Below are positions 25,201 to 35,101 of a stretch of DNA of 64,000 nucleotides, piece by piece. This stretch comes from Lactuca virosa (taxonomy: Eukaryota; Streptophyta; Magnoliopsida; Asterales; Asteraceae): the NCBI GenBank assembly GCA_928212115.1, contig CAKMRJ010005745.1, positions 102,031,415 through 102,095,414 of the forward strand. The letters run 5' to 3'. The translations under genes were made by a program, and so were the position numbers. Every line of letters begins with the position of its first letter. Position 1 is the stretch's first letter. The notes below the pieces were generated by a model that was not told the origin of the DNA, ran no database searches, and worked only from the letters and a program-made list of their open reading frames with translations.

Positions 25201-27444
25201 AGTTTACTTAATCTTGTGACTAACATTTCAGGCATTAGAACAAAAGAAGTTATTCTTGTTAGATTATCATGATCTTCTCTTACCTTATGTGAATAAAGTA
25301 AGAGAGCTTGAAGGAACAACTCTCTATGGTTCGAGGACTTTAATGTTCCTTACATCTAAAGGAACACTAAGACCACTAGTCATTGAGTTAACTCGCCCAC
25401 CAAACAACGGGAAACCACAGTGGAAACATGTATACACACCATGTTGGGATGCTACGGGTGCTTGGCTATGGAAGCTAGCTAAGGCTCATGTCCTTGCTCA
25501 TGATTCTGGTTATCATGAGCTTGTTAGCCATTGGTTAAGAACTCATTGCGTTACTGAGCCTTACATAATTGCTACAAAACGCCGTCTTAGCAAAATGCAC
25601 CCTATACAAAGACTATTATGCCCTCATCTTCGGTATACAATGGAGATCAATAGCCTAGCTCGACTAGCCCTCATTAATGCTGGTGGTATAATCGAGTCAT
25701 CTTTCTCTCTTGCCAAATACTCCATGCAACTTTCTTCTGATGCGTATGCACACCAATGGCGGTTTGATCATGAAGCACTTCCGGATGACTTGGTTAGCAG
25801 GTAATCTTTTCCAACAAATTCAAAACCCATCTTACTCCAAAAACAAAAAAAACAAAAAAACAAAAAAAAAAAAGGAAAAAGTTGAATTTAGGCTATCAAC
25901 TTTCCTATTTTTCAGAATGGTTATTGAATTTTTTCTTGTATACGTAGGGTCCTTAAATAATTATTTGTGTGTTGCTATTTATGGTGTTTCAAAATGGTTA
26001 CAAAACTTTTATTTGTACACAGCCAGACTAAACCAAAAAAATCTATTTGTATTTTTTAGGTCGTTAGCACTAATATTTATTATTTGCTATTGATAATAAA
26101 GTATTATATTTTATGCTTTTTATACCTATTTCCTATACATCTAGGATACTAAAATATTTTTTTACATCTAGGCGATTAAACCCTCAATGAAAAACTCCAA
26201 ACCCTAGAAATTCAAAATCACGAAGGAAATATCGAAATAGAAAACAAATCAACGATGTTTCTTTAGCCAAACCAAAAATCGCAACATAAATAAAAAGATT
26301 TTCTTTATATCGAACGGGTTGCAGCCCCACACTCAAACTGGAGTAATATTTTTATGATTAGAAAGACCTATGTGCACCAAAAATCGAATTAAAAACATAA
26401 AAAATATTTTTATGAATTGTTATTAACTAATAATAAATATTAGTACTAATGGTACAATTAATTCACAGACAAAAAAAATCATGAACCCTACATGTACAAA
26501 TAAAAGTTTAATTATTGATCATTCTGGAACATGATATAACCATACTAAATCGTATAAATAACACAAAATAAAGTGTTGTGTACATTGTTAATGGAAAAAT
26601 GAGAAAATTTGGTTATATTCAAGTTTTTTACCAAAAAGGAAAACCCTTGTATTCATTAAAATCTATTTTTCTATAATGAATTAGGGGAATGGCCGTTGAA
26701 GATGAAAGTGCACCACATGGTATAAAACTGACAATCGAGGACTACCCATTTGCAAACGATGGTCTACTTCTATGGGATGCCATTAAACAATGGGCCACCG
26801 CTTATATAACTTTCTACTACCCACAACCAAATCTTGTAGAATCGGATGAAGAACTTCAATCATGGTGGACAGAAATCCGAACAGTGGGACATGGGGACAA
26901 AAAAAATGAACCATGGTGGCCGAATCTCAAAACCCAACAAGATTTAATCAAAGTTGTCTCAACAATCATGTGGGTATCTTCCGCCCACCATTCAGCAGTC
27001 AATTTTGGTCAATATGATTATGCGGGTTATTTCCCCAATAGACCAACCATTGCCCGAATTAAAATGCCAAACGAAGACCCCACTGAAGAAGAATGGCAAA
27101 CCTTTTTAAACAAACCAGAAGATGTTTTATTAAATTGCTTCCCTACCAAGATTCAAGCTACTAAAGTGATGGCGGTTTTGGATGTTTTATCGAGTCATTC
27201 TTTAGATGAAGAATACATTGGAGCTAACATGGAGGCTGAATGGGGGGAAGAGCCTGCTATAAAGGCTGCATTTGAAAAGTTTAATGGAAGGTTGAAGGAG
27301 ATTGAAGGTATCATAGACTCAAGGAACCGTAATCCGAATTTGAAGAATAGATATGGCGCAGGGTTAGTCCCGTATGAGCTTCTCAAGCCATTTTCTGAAC
27401 ATGGCGTCACCGGAAAAGGTGTTCCATATAGCATCTCCATCTAA
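15377..27444 (+). CDS. LOX2-like: 13-lipoxygenase, plastid type (LOX2-like), eight exons
   Basis: Dioxygenase that adds O2 to linoleic or linolenic acid. The 13-type feeds jasmonate and leaf-volatile synthesis in plastids. Exons: 15377-15722, 18545-18810, 23522-23759, 24448-24765, 24848-24933, 25047-25157, 25232-25800, 26685-27444. All introns are GT-AG and the phases agree, giving 2694 nt or 897 residues, the usual length for plant 13-LOX. An in-frame TAA at 15362 supports this ATG. Residues 1 to about 55 are basic and Ser-rich with few acids, like a transit peptide. The PLAT/LH2 domain spans about 65-200 and the catalytic domain follows to the end. Iron ligands visible: His555 and His560 (SHWLRTH), His747 and Asn751 (HHSAVN), and the C-terminal Ile897 (SISI). 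No stop or frameshift is seen. The 13- rather than 9-specificity is inferred from the N-terminal extension and overall likeness. The exact paralogue is not settled. Confidence 0.93.
15723..18544 (+). other. Lipoxygenase intron 1 (2.8 kb)
   Basis: A phase-1 intron, GTAAGT at 15723 and ATGAAG ending at 18544. It is very AT-rich. The open frame at 16854-17081 shows no domain and is rejected. No transposon boundary could be fixed by eye. Confidence 0.85.
19004..19107 (+). repeat. 53-bp tandem duplication in intron 2
   Basis: Two near-identical copies starting GTTTAATTTAAATTTGAT at 19004 and 19057, with only a one- or two-base difference. Confidence 0.8.
19265..19335. repeat. (AT)n microsatellite, about 35 units
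   Basis: An uninterrupted alternating AT run of 71 bp in intron 2. It is likely length-polymorphic. Confidence 0.95.
19430..19835. mobile_element. Possible MITE in intron 2
   Basis: The left edge GGGCATGTTTAGCAAAAGTAG and the right edge, which reads TTGAATGTTTGGAAGTTTC on the minus strand, are imperfect inverted ends. The interior has repeated TAGCGG/TAGCTGG runs. This is the look of a hAT-type MITE, but the target duplication was not found. Confidence 0.4.
20154..20633. mobile_element. MITE-like element with inverted ends and a central hairpin
   Basis: The ends carry CATCTCCTACCC (left) and GGGTTGGAGATG (right), which are inverted relative to each other. The left half repeats CATCTCCAACCCTACTCC at about 20222. 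A perfect 20-bp hairpin arm pair lies at 20502-20521 and 20528-20547. No coding capacity. Confidence 0.55.
20902..21115. mobile_element. Short MITE with ~30-bp inverted ends
   Basis: The left end reads AGAGTAATTTACAGTTTTGG. The right end, on the minus strand, reads AGAGTAAGTTACAGTTTTGG. The match continues for about 30 bp (GTCCCTGTGG against GTCCCTATGG). 214 bp, non-coding. Confidence 0.7.
21361..21409. repeat. (AT)n microsatellite, about 24 units
   Basis: A pure AT alternation of 49 bp. The open frames over it on the minus strand (21274-21658) are low-complexity artefacts. A poly(A)-rich run follows at about 21519-21572. Confidence 0.95.
21716..23248. mobile_element. Mutator-like non-autonomous element with ~190-bp inverted ends
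   Basis: The left arm (21716 to about 21905) and the right arm (about 23040-23248) are inverted copies. Both begin GAG(A/T)AAATTACACGATTCG and share blocks such as AAAAATTAACTCGGA and AAAATGACTAT.CTGCCCTT (one base varies). Flanks are A-rich, so an 8-9-bp target duplication is not decisive. The interior (about 21950-23020) is less AT-rich than the flanking intron and contains a (CT)n tract plus gene-like C-rich and GA-rich stretches, but no recognised domain. The minus-strand open frame 22599-22952 has no known motif. It may be a Pack-MULE-type element carrying host fragments; that part is inference. Confidence 0.6.
22186..22227. repeat. (CT)n microsatellite, about 21 units
   Basis: An alternating CT run of 42 bp inside the inverted-end element. 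Open frames across it encode only Ser-Leu repeats. Confidence 0.95.
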
Positions 27445-28436
27445 GAAGTTAATGATATATAATTTGATACATGCTTATTATTTTATATTTTAAAGTTTGA
27501 TGTTGTTGTGAGAAAATGGTGTGTTACTCTCTATTTGTATACTTATTTTCAATGAAAGGAACATATGTATATAGAATGATTCATGAATTTGTGGCTATTT
27601 ACTAAATGGATATTTTTACGTTTCCATAAAGAGATTAACTGAAAAAAGAGATTGCTTAATTACATTCGGATATCATGTGATTGTGTAATCAATTAACACA
27701 ACTTGTTGGGATGTATCGACAATTGAGAAGATTTAATGTCTTCGTGACTACTAGACTCGATGTGAATGTGTGATTCCTAAATTATGAGAAATTGCTCTTA
27801 GTAAAACCAATTCAAGCAGTGGTCATGGACATGTTTTGAACAAAAACTTCTGCACTAGACCATAAAATGTAGTTTTATTTGCTTCTTTATTTTCCAAGAA
27901 ATGATGAAATCTCAACGAAGAGACACTACCCGATGACTAATGACTCATCTTCGAGTGTCACGACATATTTCTCATCACAAAGAGCAAATTTAGATCACAA
28001 CGAGCAAATTTAGATCACAACTTGCATCTAAAAAATATTAGTTGGATTGAGCTTTCTACAAAGATAAAAATTATATAAATATATAAAATGTTGATTTTAA
28101 GTGTGAAACATGTGGCTTGTAATTTATAAATTGACCTAGATCATGAATATGATATTTTACTATTCAAATTCGCTATGAGATTGGGTCACAATAGAAATGG
28201 TTTAAAAAAATACACGGTCTGATCCCTAAGTTGGATCAACATGTAGCAAAGATCTATTGGGTTTACAACAATAGGGAGTTTAGTAATCATGTAGATCATT
28301 TGATAACAAACCATGACATAGTCAAATAAGAACTTATTGTACAAGCGTATTTTCTCTTTTGATGCTCCCATGGGTAGTTCAAGGGATAGTTTCTTAAGAA
28401 CATATAACTAGTCTTCCAACTCAAAAACAAGCCTTA
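27445..28436 (+). other. 3' flank of the lipoxygenase gene
   Basis: The 3' UTR must start here. AATGAAA near 27550 could serve as a poly(A) signal, but plant signals are loose. The rest shows no gene or clear repeat. The small minus frame at 28186-28371 is not supported. Confidence 0.5.
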
Positions 28437-28650
28437 GAGGGTGTTTGGGTATTCATTTGAAATGACTTTTAACTTGTTGACTTCTTGAACTGTCAATAAG
28501 TTAAAAAAAGTGTTTGGGTATTAGAAAAGACCTTTTAAAACAACTTTCGGAGTAGTCTTTAAAAATGAGTTTTATAGAAGTCCCAAATTGTAACTTTGGA
28601 AAACTACTTATGACTTATTAGGTTTACATAACACATAAAAGACAAATCTA
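28437..28650. mobile_element. Possible MITE fragment
   Basis: GAGGGTGTTTGGGTATTC at about 28437 is a typical hAT/PIF-type MITE end, and GTGTTTGGGTATTAG recurs at about 28510. The second terminus is not clear. Confidence 0.35.
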
Positions 28651-28684
28651 CCCTAACTTACCATTATCATCGTGAGAGCCTCCA

Positions 28685-30349
28685 TGTAACGCTTGGTTTC
28701 TGGTATGAACACATTTTCCAATTGTTTATATTTTCTTTGGGACACGTCGTGTTGGAAGCCTCAACACAGCGTGTTGAGATGGCTTTGGCCGCGGAGATTA
28801 ATGAACCAACACAGCGAGTCGAGGTGCCTTAACTCGGCATGTTGGCAGCTAGGAAGGAAACCCTAATTTTTAGGGTTTTGCACCCTATTTAAAGGCCTTA
28901 TGTCCATTGGTTGGCCTCTTTACCATCCTCCTCTGTCCAGAAACCCTAAAATCGAGTATCATCTTCCATAGTTGAGTCTGTGAGCTTGTGGAGAGCCTTG
29001 AGTGTTGATTTTTGTAATCTTTTGAAGGAGCCTAGAAGTTTGAAGGTGTCTAGCTTGGAGGGAAAGCTATAGATCCAAAATCTCCCCACTTGTTGTAGTG
29101 TCTTTGAGGTATCAAGTTTATACCTTGCTTTGTTATTGTTTAGATCTCTTCTTTTGGGGTTTTATCATGATTTTTGGGCTCATTGATGGATTGTCCAAGG
29201 AGTTGAGTGTTTCATGGGTTGTCATTTAGATCTGGTCGTTTTGTGGCCTCGTCTGGCTTAAATTTGAAAGCTTTATTAGGTTATAGGTCTCATTCATGCA
29301 TTAAGTTCTTTATTAAGCCCTTCTTGAGCTCTAGAGCTTCTTCTTGGCATGCATGAACGTAAAGTTGACAACTTCACGTGATTTTCCAGCCTTTGGGTGT
29401 CAGATCTGCATTTCTGGACTATGTCTTTGGAGATTAAGAGCTTAATGGGTTAAGCCCTCACTAAAATGAGCCTAGGGTTTAGGCTTTGACCCATTTTGGT
29501 GGTTCCTAAGGGTAAAGTTGGAAACTTTACCCTTCTAGATATAATTTTGGTGGAGATCTGAGCTTTGGAGCTCTTAGATTTGATGAAGACAACTTAATGC
29601 ATTAAGTTGTTGGATTTCTGGCGAACTCGATGTGTTCATTAGTAAACAAAGTGAGTTGGTATGGTTTTTCCCCGATCTTGCAGTGGATGTAGAAACACGG
29701 CGTGTTGAAGAACGACACAACGTGTTGGGTCAACTCGGACCGTTGACCTTGACTTTTGACTTTAGTCTTTGACCAAGTTTGACCAATAAGGGGTTTTGGG
29801 GCATTTTGGATTGTATCTAAGGAATTGTTTCTGTTTAGGGGTTGAGTTGAGACAATATTCGGAGTCAGGACCTGTCCAGCTATCGTTCAGTATTTGAGGT
29901 GAGTTTTCCTCACTGGGTTTAACGGGTCTAAGGCACCAGGGTCGAACCTTGATGATTATGTTAATATAATTGTTGTCTGTTTGATACTTGTGTGTGCTTG
30001 TATACGTGTTACGAGTGTGGGCGGGGCTCATATATCATTGGGCGGGGCCCGTATCTTTTTTGGGTGGGGCCCGTTATGTGATAATTTTGGTATGTGGTAG
30101 TTTGGGGAACTCACTAAGCTTTGTGCTTATTGTTTTCAGTTTATGTTTCAGGTACTTCCGATTGCAAATGGAAGAGCTCAGGTTGACTCTATCGCACACA
30201 CAATTAGGATTCCGCTTATGATGTTTTACTATGATTTTATGGCAATTGATACATTGGTTTTTATTTGAAATGTTTGGATAATATTAGAAAATACTATTTT
30301 ATCTATTATTAAAAATGAAAAATTTGGGACCATATTTTGGGATGTTTCA
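28685..30349 (+). repeat. 5' LTR of gypsy element A
   Basis: The start at TGTAACGCTTGG (28685) is chosen by analogy with the TGTAACA-type LTR of element B. The end GGGATGTTTCA (30349) is fixed by the adjacent primer site. It contains several ACA(G/C)CGTGTTG motifs (28740-28860, 29696-29735) and a poorly supported 77-codon frame. The 5' boundary is less certain than the 3' one. Confidence 0.65.
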
Positions 30350-30352
30350 AGT

Positions 30353-30365
30353 TGGTATCAGAGCC
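30353..30365 (+). other. Primer-binding site of element A
   Basis: TGGTATCAGAGCC, tRNA-Met type, three bases after the LTR end. The following leader (30366-30662) closely matches the leader of element B read on the minus strand (about 55772-55575). Confidence 0.85.
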
Positions 30366-31167
30366 TTGGTTTGAGGGATTCGGGCACACTCTCGGGTGTG
30401 TTTGAACTCAAACTAAGGACTTGGTAGAAATTTTCAAAAGAGAAGCGTTTTTACAAAAGGAATTTCTAAAAGAGAAAAAGGGTGTGATGCATGCAATCAG
30501 CCGAGCTCAAGTAAGTTACCCCAAAATACCCATACATGTTTATGATATGTTTGGAATTGTGAATCTGTGAATCGCATGCTAGATTAGGGATAAGGATCTA
30601 GGAGAGATGCCTTTGTATGTCTGTTTTTATGAGCTTATAGATTTGCATGTTGGTACTGATTAGTCAGTGCCACACCCCAAAACCGGAACGGTGGAAACGT
30701 TCTGGGATGGAGGACGTTATATACAGTATCACAACAATGCATAATAGTAAACAAGCAACAACATCATCCATTGCATTAATAGTATAATTTAATACAAGTG
30801 TGTTCTGTGTATAGTTTATAAGACACAAAAAATGAATAATCAAAATATAGACGAGTCTTGAAAGCTCCGTCTTCTCAAAACCTGGTCATCGGTACCTGTC
30901 TACTGGTGACCTGAGAATACAAGTTATTTTGAAAGCATAGATCAACATTAAAGCTGGTGAGTTCATAAGTATTTTAGTGTCATTGCTTGTATGAAAGTGT
31001 TTGTAAATGTTTGATGTAAATGTTTGTAAGTGTTTGTAGTAAATGTTTGTATCTCCTAGAAAATCCTATATTTTCTACTAAAAAGTAGCCTTCTACCAAG
31101 GCCCAAATGTTATGTATGTTATTCGTTTGTAAAAGTGTGTAATTTTACCAATTATGACTATCATTAC

Positions 31168-32256
31168 TAGGGATGAGATTTGGAACCGGAAAACCGGACC
31201 GGAACCGGAATCGGACCGGAACCAGAACCGTTAGAACCGGAATATATAGAACCGGTTCCGGTTCCGGGTTTAAAAATTGGCTTTATCCGGGTTCCGGGTA
31301 ATCCGGGTTTGGGTCCATCGGGTCCGGGTAAACCGGGTCTAAAAACCGGAACCGGTGTTAGGAACCGGAACCACTTTTAGGGCCGGAACCGGTTTTTGTG
31401 AAAAGTTTAAAAGATGCATATCTCATTCGTTTCAACTCCGATTGACATGCGGTTTTTTCCAACATGTATTTTAGAGTTTGTACATGATTTTAGACTATAA
31501 ATTTGTCATTTTTAGTTTTATATTCATTGACTTACAGTCCCCCAAAGTCGAGATATCAAAGCTGAAAATTTTTAGTTTTTCAGTTTTCTTGTATTCTGTG
31601 AAAGTTTTAAAACACGCATATCTAATTCGTTTGAAGTCGGATTGACATGTGTTTTTTTCCAACTTGTAGTTTAGAGTTTGTACATTAGTTTAGACTATAA
31701 TTTTGTCATTTTTGGTTTAATATTCAATGATTTACAGTCCCCTGAAGTCGGGATATCAAAGCTGAAAATTTTCAACTTTTCAGCTATTTGTTTTTGTACT
31801 TTGTATTATGTGAAAATGTTAACACATGAATATCTCATTCGTTTAAAGTCGGATTGACATGCGGTTTTTTCCAGAGTGTAGTTTAGAGTTTGTACATGAT
31901 TTTAGACTATAATTTTGTCAATTTTGGTTTCATATTCAATGAGTTACACTCCCCCAAAGTTGGGATATCAATATGAAAATTTTCAAAGTTCAACCCACTA
32001 AGTAGTAAGTAATTACCAAAAAAATTCCGGTTTTTCCGGTTATAAATCCACTTTATCCGGTTCCAACCTACCCACTTTGATGTTTCCGGGTTTTCCGGTT
32101 CTAGACCCACTTTACCCGGTACCGTACCCGGAACCGAACCGGAACCGGTTCCTATATACCGGTCCGGTTTCCGGTTCTACAAAATCCCGTTAAACGGTTC
32201 CGGGTTTTCCGGGTCCGGGTCCATCCGGTCCGGGTTTGGACCCACTTTCATCCCTA
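31168..32256. mobile_element. Non-autonomous hAT element with GGTTCC-rich ends
   Basis: The 8-bp duplication ATCATTAC lies at 31160-31167 and 32257-32264. Terminal inverted repeats are TAGGGATGA and TCATCCCTA. Both are hallmarks of the hAT superfamily. The first ~220 and last ~250 bp are dense arrays of AACCGG/GGTTCC and GGGTCCGG motifs, the likely transposase-binding part. The middle has three diverged direct repeats of about 205 bp starting near 31400, 31605 and 31812 (shared GATTGACATG and GTTTTTTCCA). No transposase is encoded. The Pro-Glu-rich frame at 31180-31380 merely translates the repeat array. Confidence 0.88.
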
Positions 32257-32662
32257 ATCATTACCAAGAATATAGTTTACATTACCGTTTATGTGAGAAG
32301 ATCACAATTTGAATGTAATGGGAAAATAATAACGATGTACTTGTAGTATTTGTATATAGCAACTACCGTTGTACTAACTACCTTAAAACAATTGTTTTAA
32401 TTAAGGTAAAATGTGATATAGTTGTAACCATACTTGATTGACTGATAAAACACGATGTTCGAAGACATCGAAATGGTATGACATTCGTCACCCGTAGACC
32501 TGCAGGTCCCACTGTAGCTAGCAGCAAGGTGTAGGATGGTCAATCCCATATAGATCTATACACAAATTCACGCTCTCCCTCCAGGAGACTCTGGTTACAA
32601 AATGTGACACAGCAGTAGATTGCCATGCCATGAAGTAGTGGCTCACATTAATGTTATAGTAT

Positions 32663-32766
32663 GTTCTAGTGTATTGTATGTTCTCTCTGTTCTAGTGTAT
32701 TGTATGTTCTCTCTGTTCTAGTGCATTGTATGTTCTCTCTGTTCTAGTGTATTGTATGTTCTCTTG
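32663..32766. repeat. 26-bp tandem repeat, four copies, in the solo LTR
   Basis: The unit begins GTTCTAGTGTATTGTATG, with starts at 32663, 32689, 32715 and 32741. One copy differs by one base. Degenerate units continue to about 32830. Confidence 0.88.
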
Positions 32767-34504
32767 TATAGTGTAGTGTATGTTCTCTTAGTTTCTCATC
32801 ATAGTATGTTCTTTCTGTTTCTCATAATAGTAAGTTTGTATTGACTCATGAATGAACTGACTCTTGTATGTTTCATTGTACTAGAAATAATGAGTAGTAA
32901 ACCTCTAAACTATACCTATTATAGTTTACTAGTACTGTTGTTTGAGAGACTGAGTATGTTTGTACACCTTTGCTACCCAAAGGTGCTGAACTGATGTAGG
33001 AACTTTTATATCTATACACATATACATAATATATAACTAAGATTCAAACGACACTCGGACAAATAACCGGATACCCTAAGTCCACAACCAAACAAGGAAC
33101 AGGAAATAAAGTGAGTTATCATTCCTAAGTCCTTTCAACCTTACTTATATAACTATATCTATATAGACTTGATTTTTACAATATATAAGTTTAAAAGAGT
33201 TTAACAAAAGAGTTTTAACCATTTGAATGGTAACAGATGACTTGATGTCATTTTATAAAATGTTTTGAAGAGTTTGTTTGATAAAACAATTTGAAGTATA
33301 AGAAAATCCGCTTGTTTGATAGTTATTAATCACATGTGATTGATATAATAACTATAATAGTTCTACATGTATTCCACCCATAAAAGCATTTAAGGTCATT
33401 TAAAAGATAAATTAAGGGGTATGAACTCACCTGTAGTGAGTGATACGAATGAAAGATCGATTTAGGATGCTAAGTGTCAAGTGAACCCTCGAGCACAAAC
33501 GAATCCTAATAAGCATATAATGATACATATATGGATATAATTAGTGTATATACAACTAATCATTCAAGGAAACCACCTTAGGGACAAGGAAACACTTGGA
33601 TTGAAGTGTTTTAATCACAAAGGATTGCATCTAAGGGGTTTACGGCCACACAATGGAGTTTACGGCCATTGTGTTTACGGCCTAAGGGAGTATACGGCCC
33701 TAGAGTGTACGGTCAAGGAGTTTACAGCCGTACACTCATGGGAGGACTTGCAAATGAGGTGTTTTATGGTCCTATCTAGCATTCAACAAGTGCTTTCGAT
33801 TCTAGGCTCGAATATAAGGGAGTTTAAGGGCCAAAACATCCAACAACACAAGAGTTCACGGCCATACAAGGGTTTGCGGCCGTAAACCCTTGATGTTCAT
33901 GTATTTTATGATGATCTAAGGCTAGAATGAAGAGTTTAACAAGTCTAACTAGCAGATAGAAGATATACTCACGTCTTCGAAGCTTGGAAGGGGGTTCACG
34001 GTCCAAGAACTAGTGAGTGTTCTTGGTGAAAGTGTGAATACTTGAAGATCTAACCAAAAAGAATGATTCCATGGATGAAAACATGAATCTTCACTAGATA
34101 TAGAAGGATATCAACTTGAAAATGGAAATATTACTTACAAGATTGAAGATCAAGAAGAAAGTTCTTGATGATACTTGAGAGAAATCGAGTTCTTGAGATG
34201 GAAGTGTGTGAAAAAGGTTAAAAAATGAAGGAATATCTCATATGAGGGAAGAGTTCACGGCCAAGGAGGTGTTTACGGCCATAAACTCTAGTTTACGGCC
34301 GTAAACTCCTTATGATGGAGTTTCCGGCTTGTATGCTGCACACTGAACTCTATACGATACTTCCTAACACTTTATCCTTTAAGGTACTATGCTTAAAACA
34401 CCCAAACAGACCTTTAACAGGGCTAAAAGATAGCCAAAAACAAGTCTGACTTTGATTGAATTGAACGGTTGTACAAGATAGAAATTTCGGGTTGTCACAG
34501 TCAG

Positions 34505-35101
34505 TGATAGGAAGGCCTGATTAGGTTATGCTTTGTTCTGATTACTTGATGCTCGAATGCTGTTTGCTTTGTGCTTTTAGGAGTTCTAACTAACTTCAAC
34601 TAACTGGTAAACGGATATGCTAAGTTACATATTATGGGAACTAAGTAATTTTAGAAGGTTAGGTTTTAACTCTATTACGCAGCTCTTTTCTGAGTTCACC
34701 GTTGTAGTGTGAGACCTTTCATTTGAAGAATTATCTAGTTTTTCTAATATGTAACTGTATTCATGGACTAGTTAGGGGAGGTTAGTGGGAGTTCCTTCTG
34801 CAGTTGATGGTGGAGAGTGGTATGGAGTTTGTCCTAAGAAAACCTATGATTAGATTTAGTGCTGGGAGCCTTATATGTGAGGGAATAATTGGATGTAGAG
34901 TGACTTGGCTGAGTTAAGGCGCTTCTTGAGGAAAGTATGGATAGATGTGGAAGGTAGTATGGGCCCGTACTACTGAAAGCAGAGGATTCGTACTCGATTC
35001 AAGGAGTGCTGCAATGAAGCTAGGGAGCTTGTGAAGCGAGATTTTTCCCCAATGTGTATATTTGATGAATATTCTGATGGTTTTTATGGTCTATTTTCAG
35101 T
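34505..35101 (+). other. Leader of element A, continued
   Basis: Non-coding leader resumed after the solo LTR. No gene or distinct repeat is seen before gag. Confidence 0.6.

Larger units (their letters stand above)
30668..34499 (-). mobile_element. Gypsy solo LTR in the leader of element A
   Basis: Begins TGCCACACCCCAAAACC and ends CGGGTTGTCACA. The 5-bp duplication GTCAG flanks it at 30663-30667 and 34500-34504. It is a diverged relative of the 2700-bp LTR at 8244-10943. Subtracting the nested hAT element leaves about 2735 bp, which agrees well. There is no internal region, so it is a solo LTR. The 33640-33890 and 34250-34330 parts carry GTTTACGGCC motifs. The small open frames over the region are not genes. 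Confidence 0.9.

Noticed and set aside
31180..31380. Pro-Glu-rich 66-codon frame
   Set aside because: It translates the GGAACC repeat array at the hAT end.
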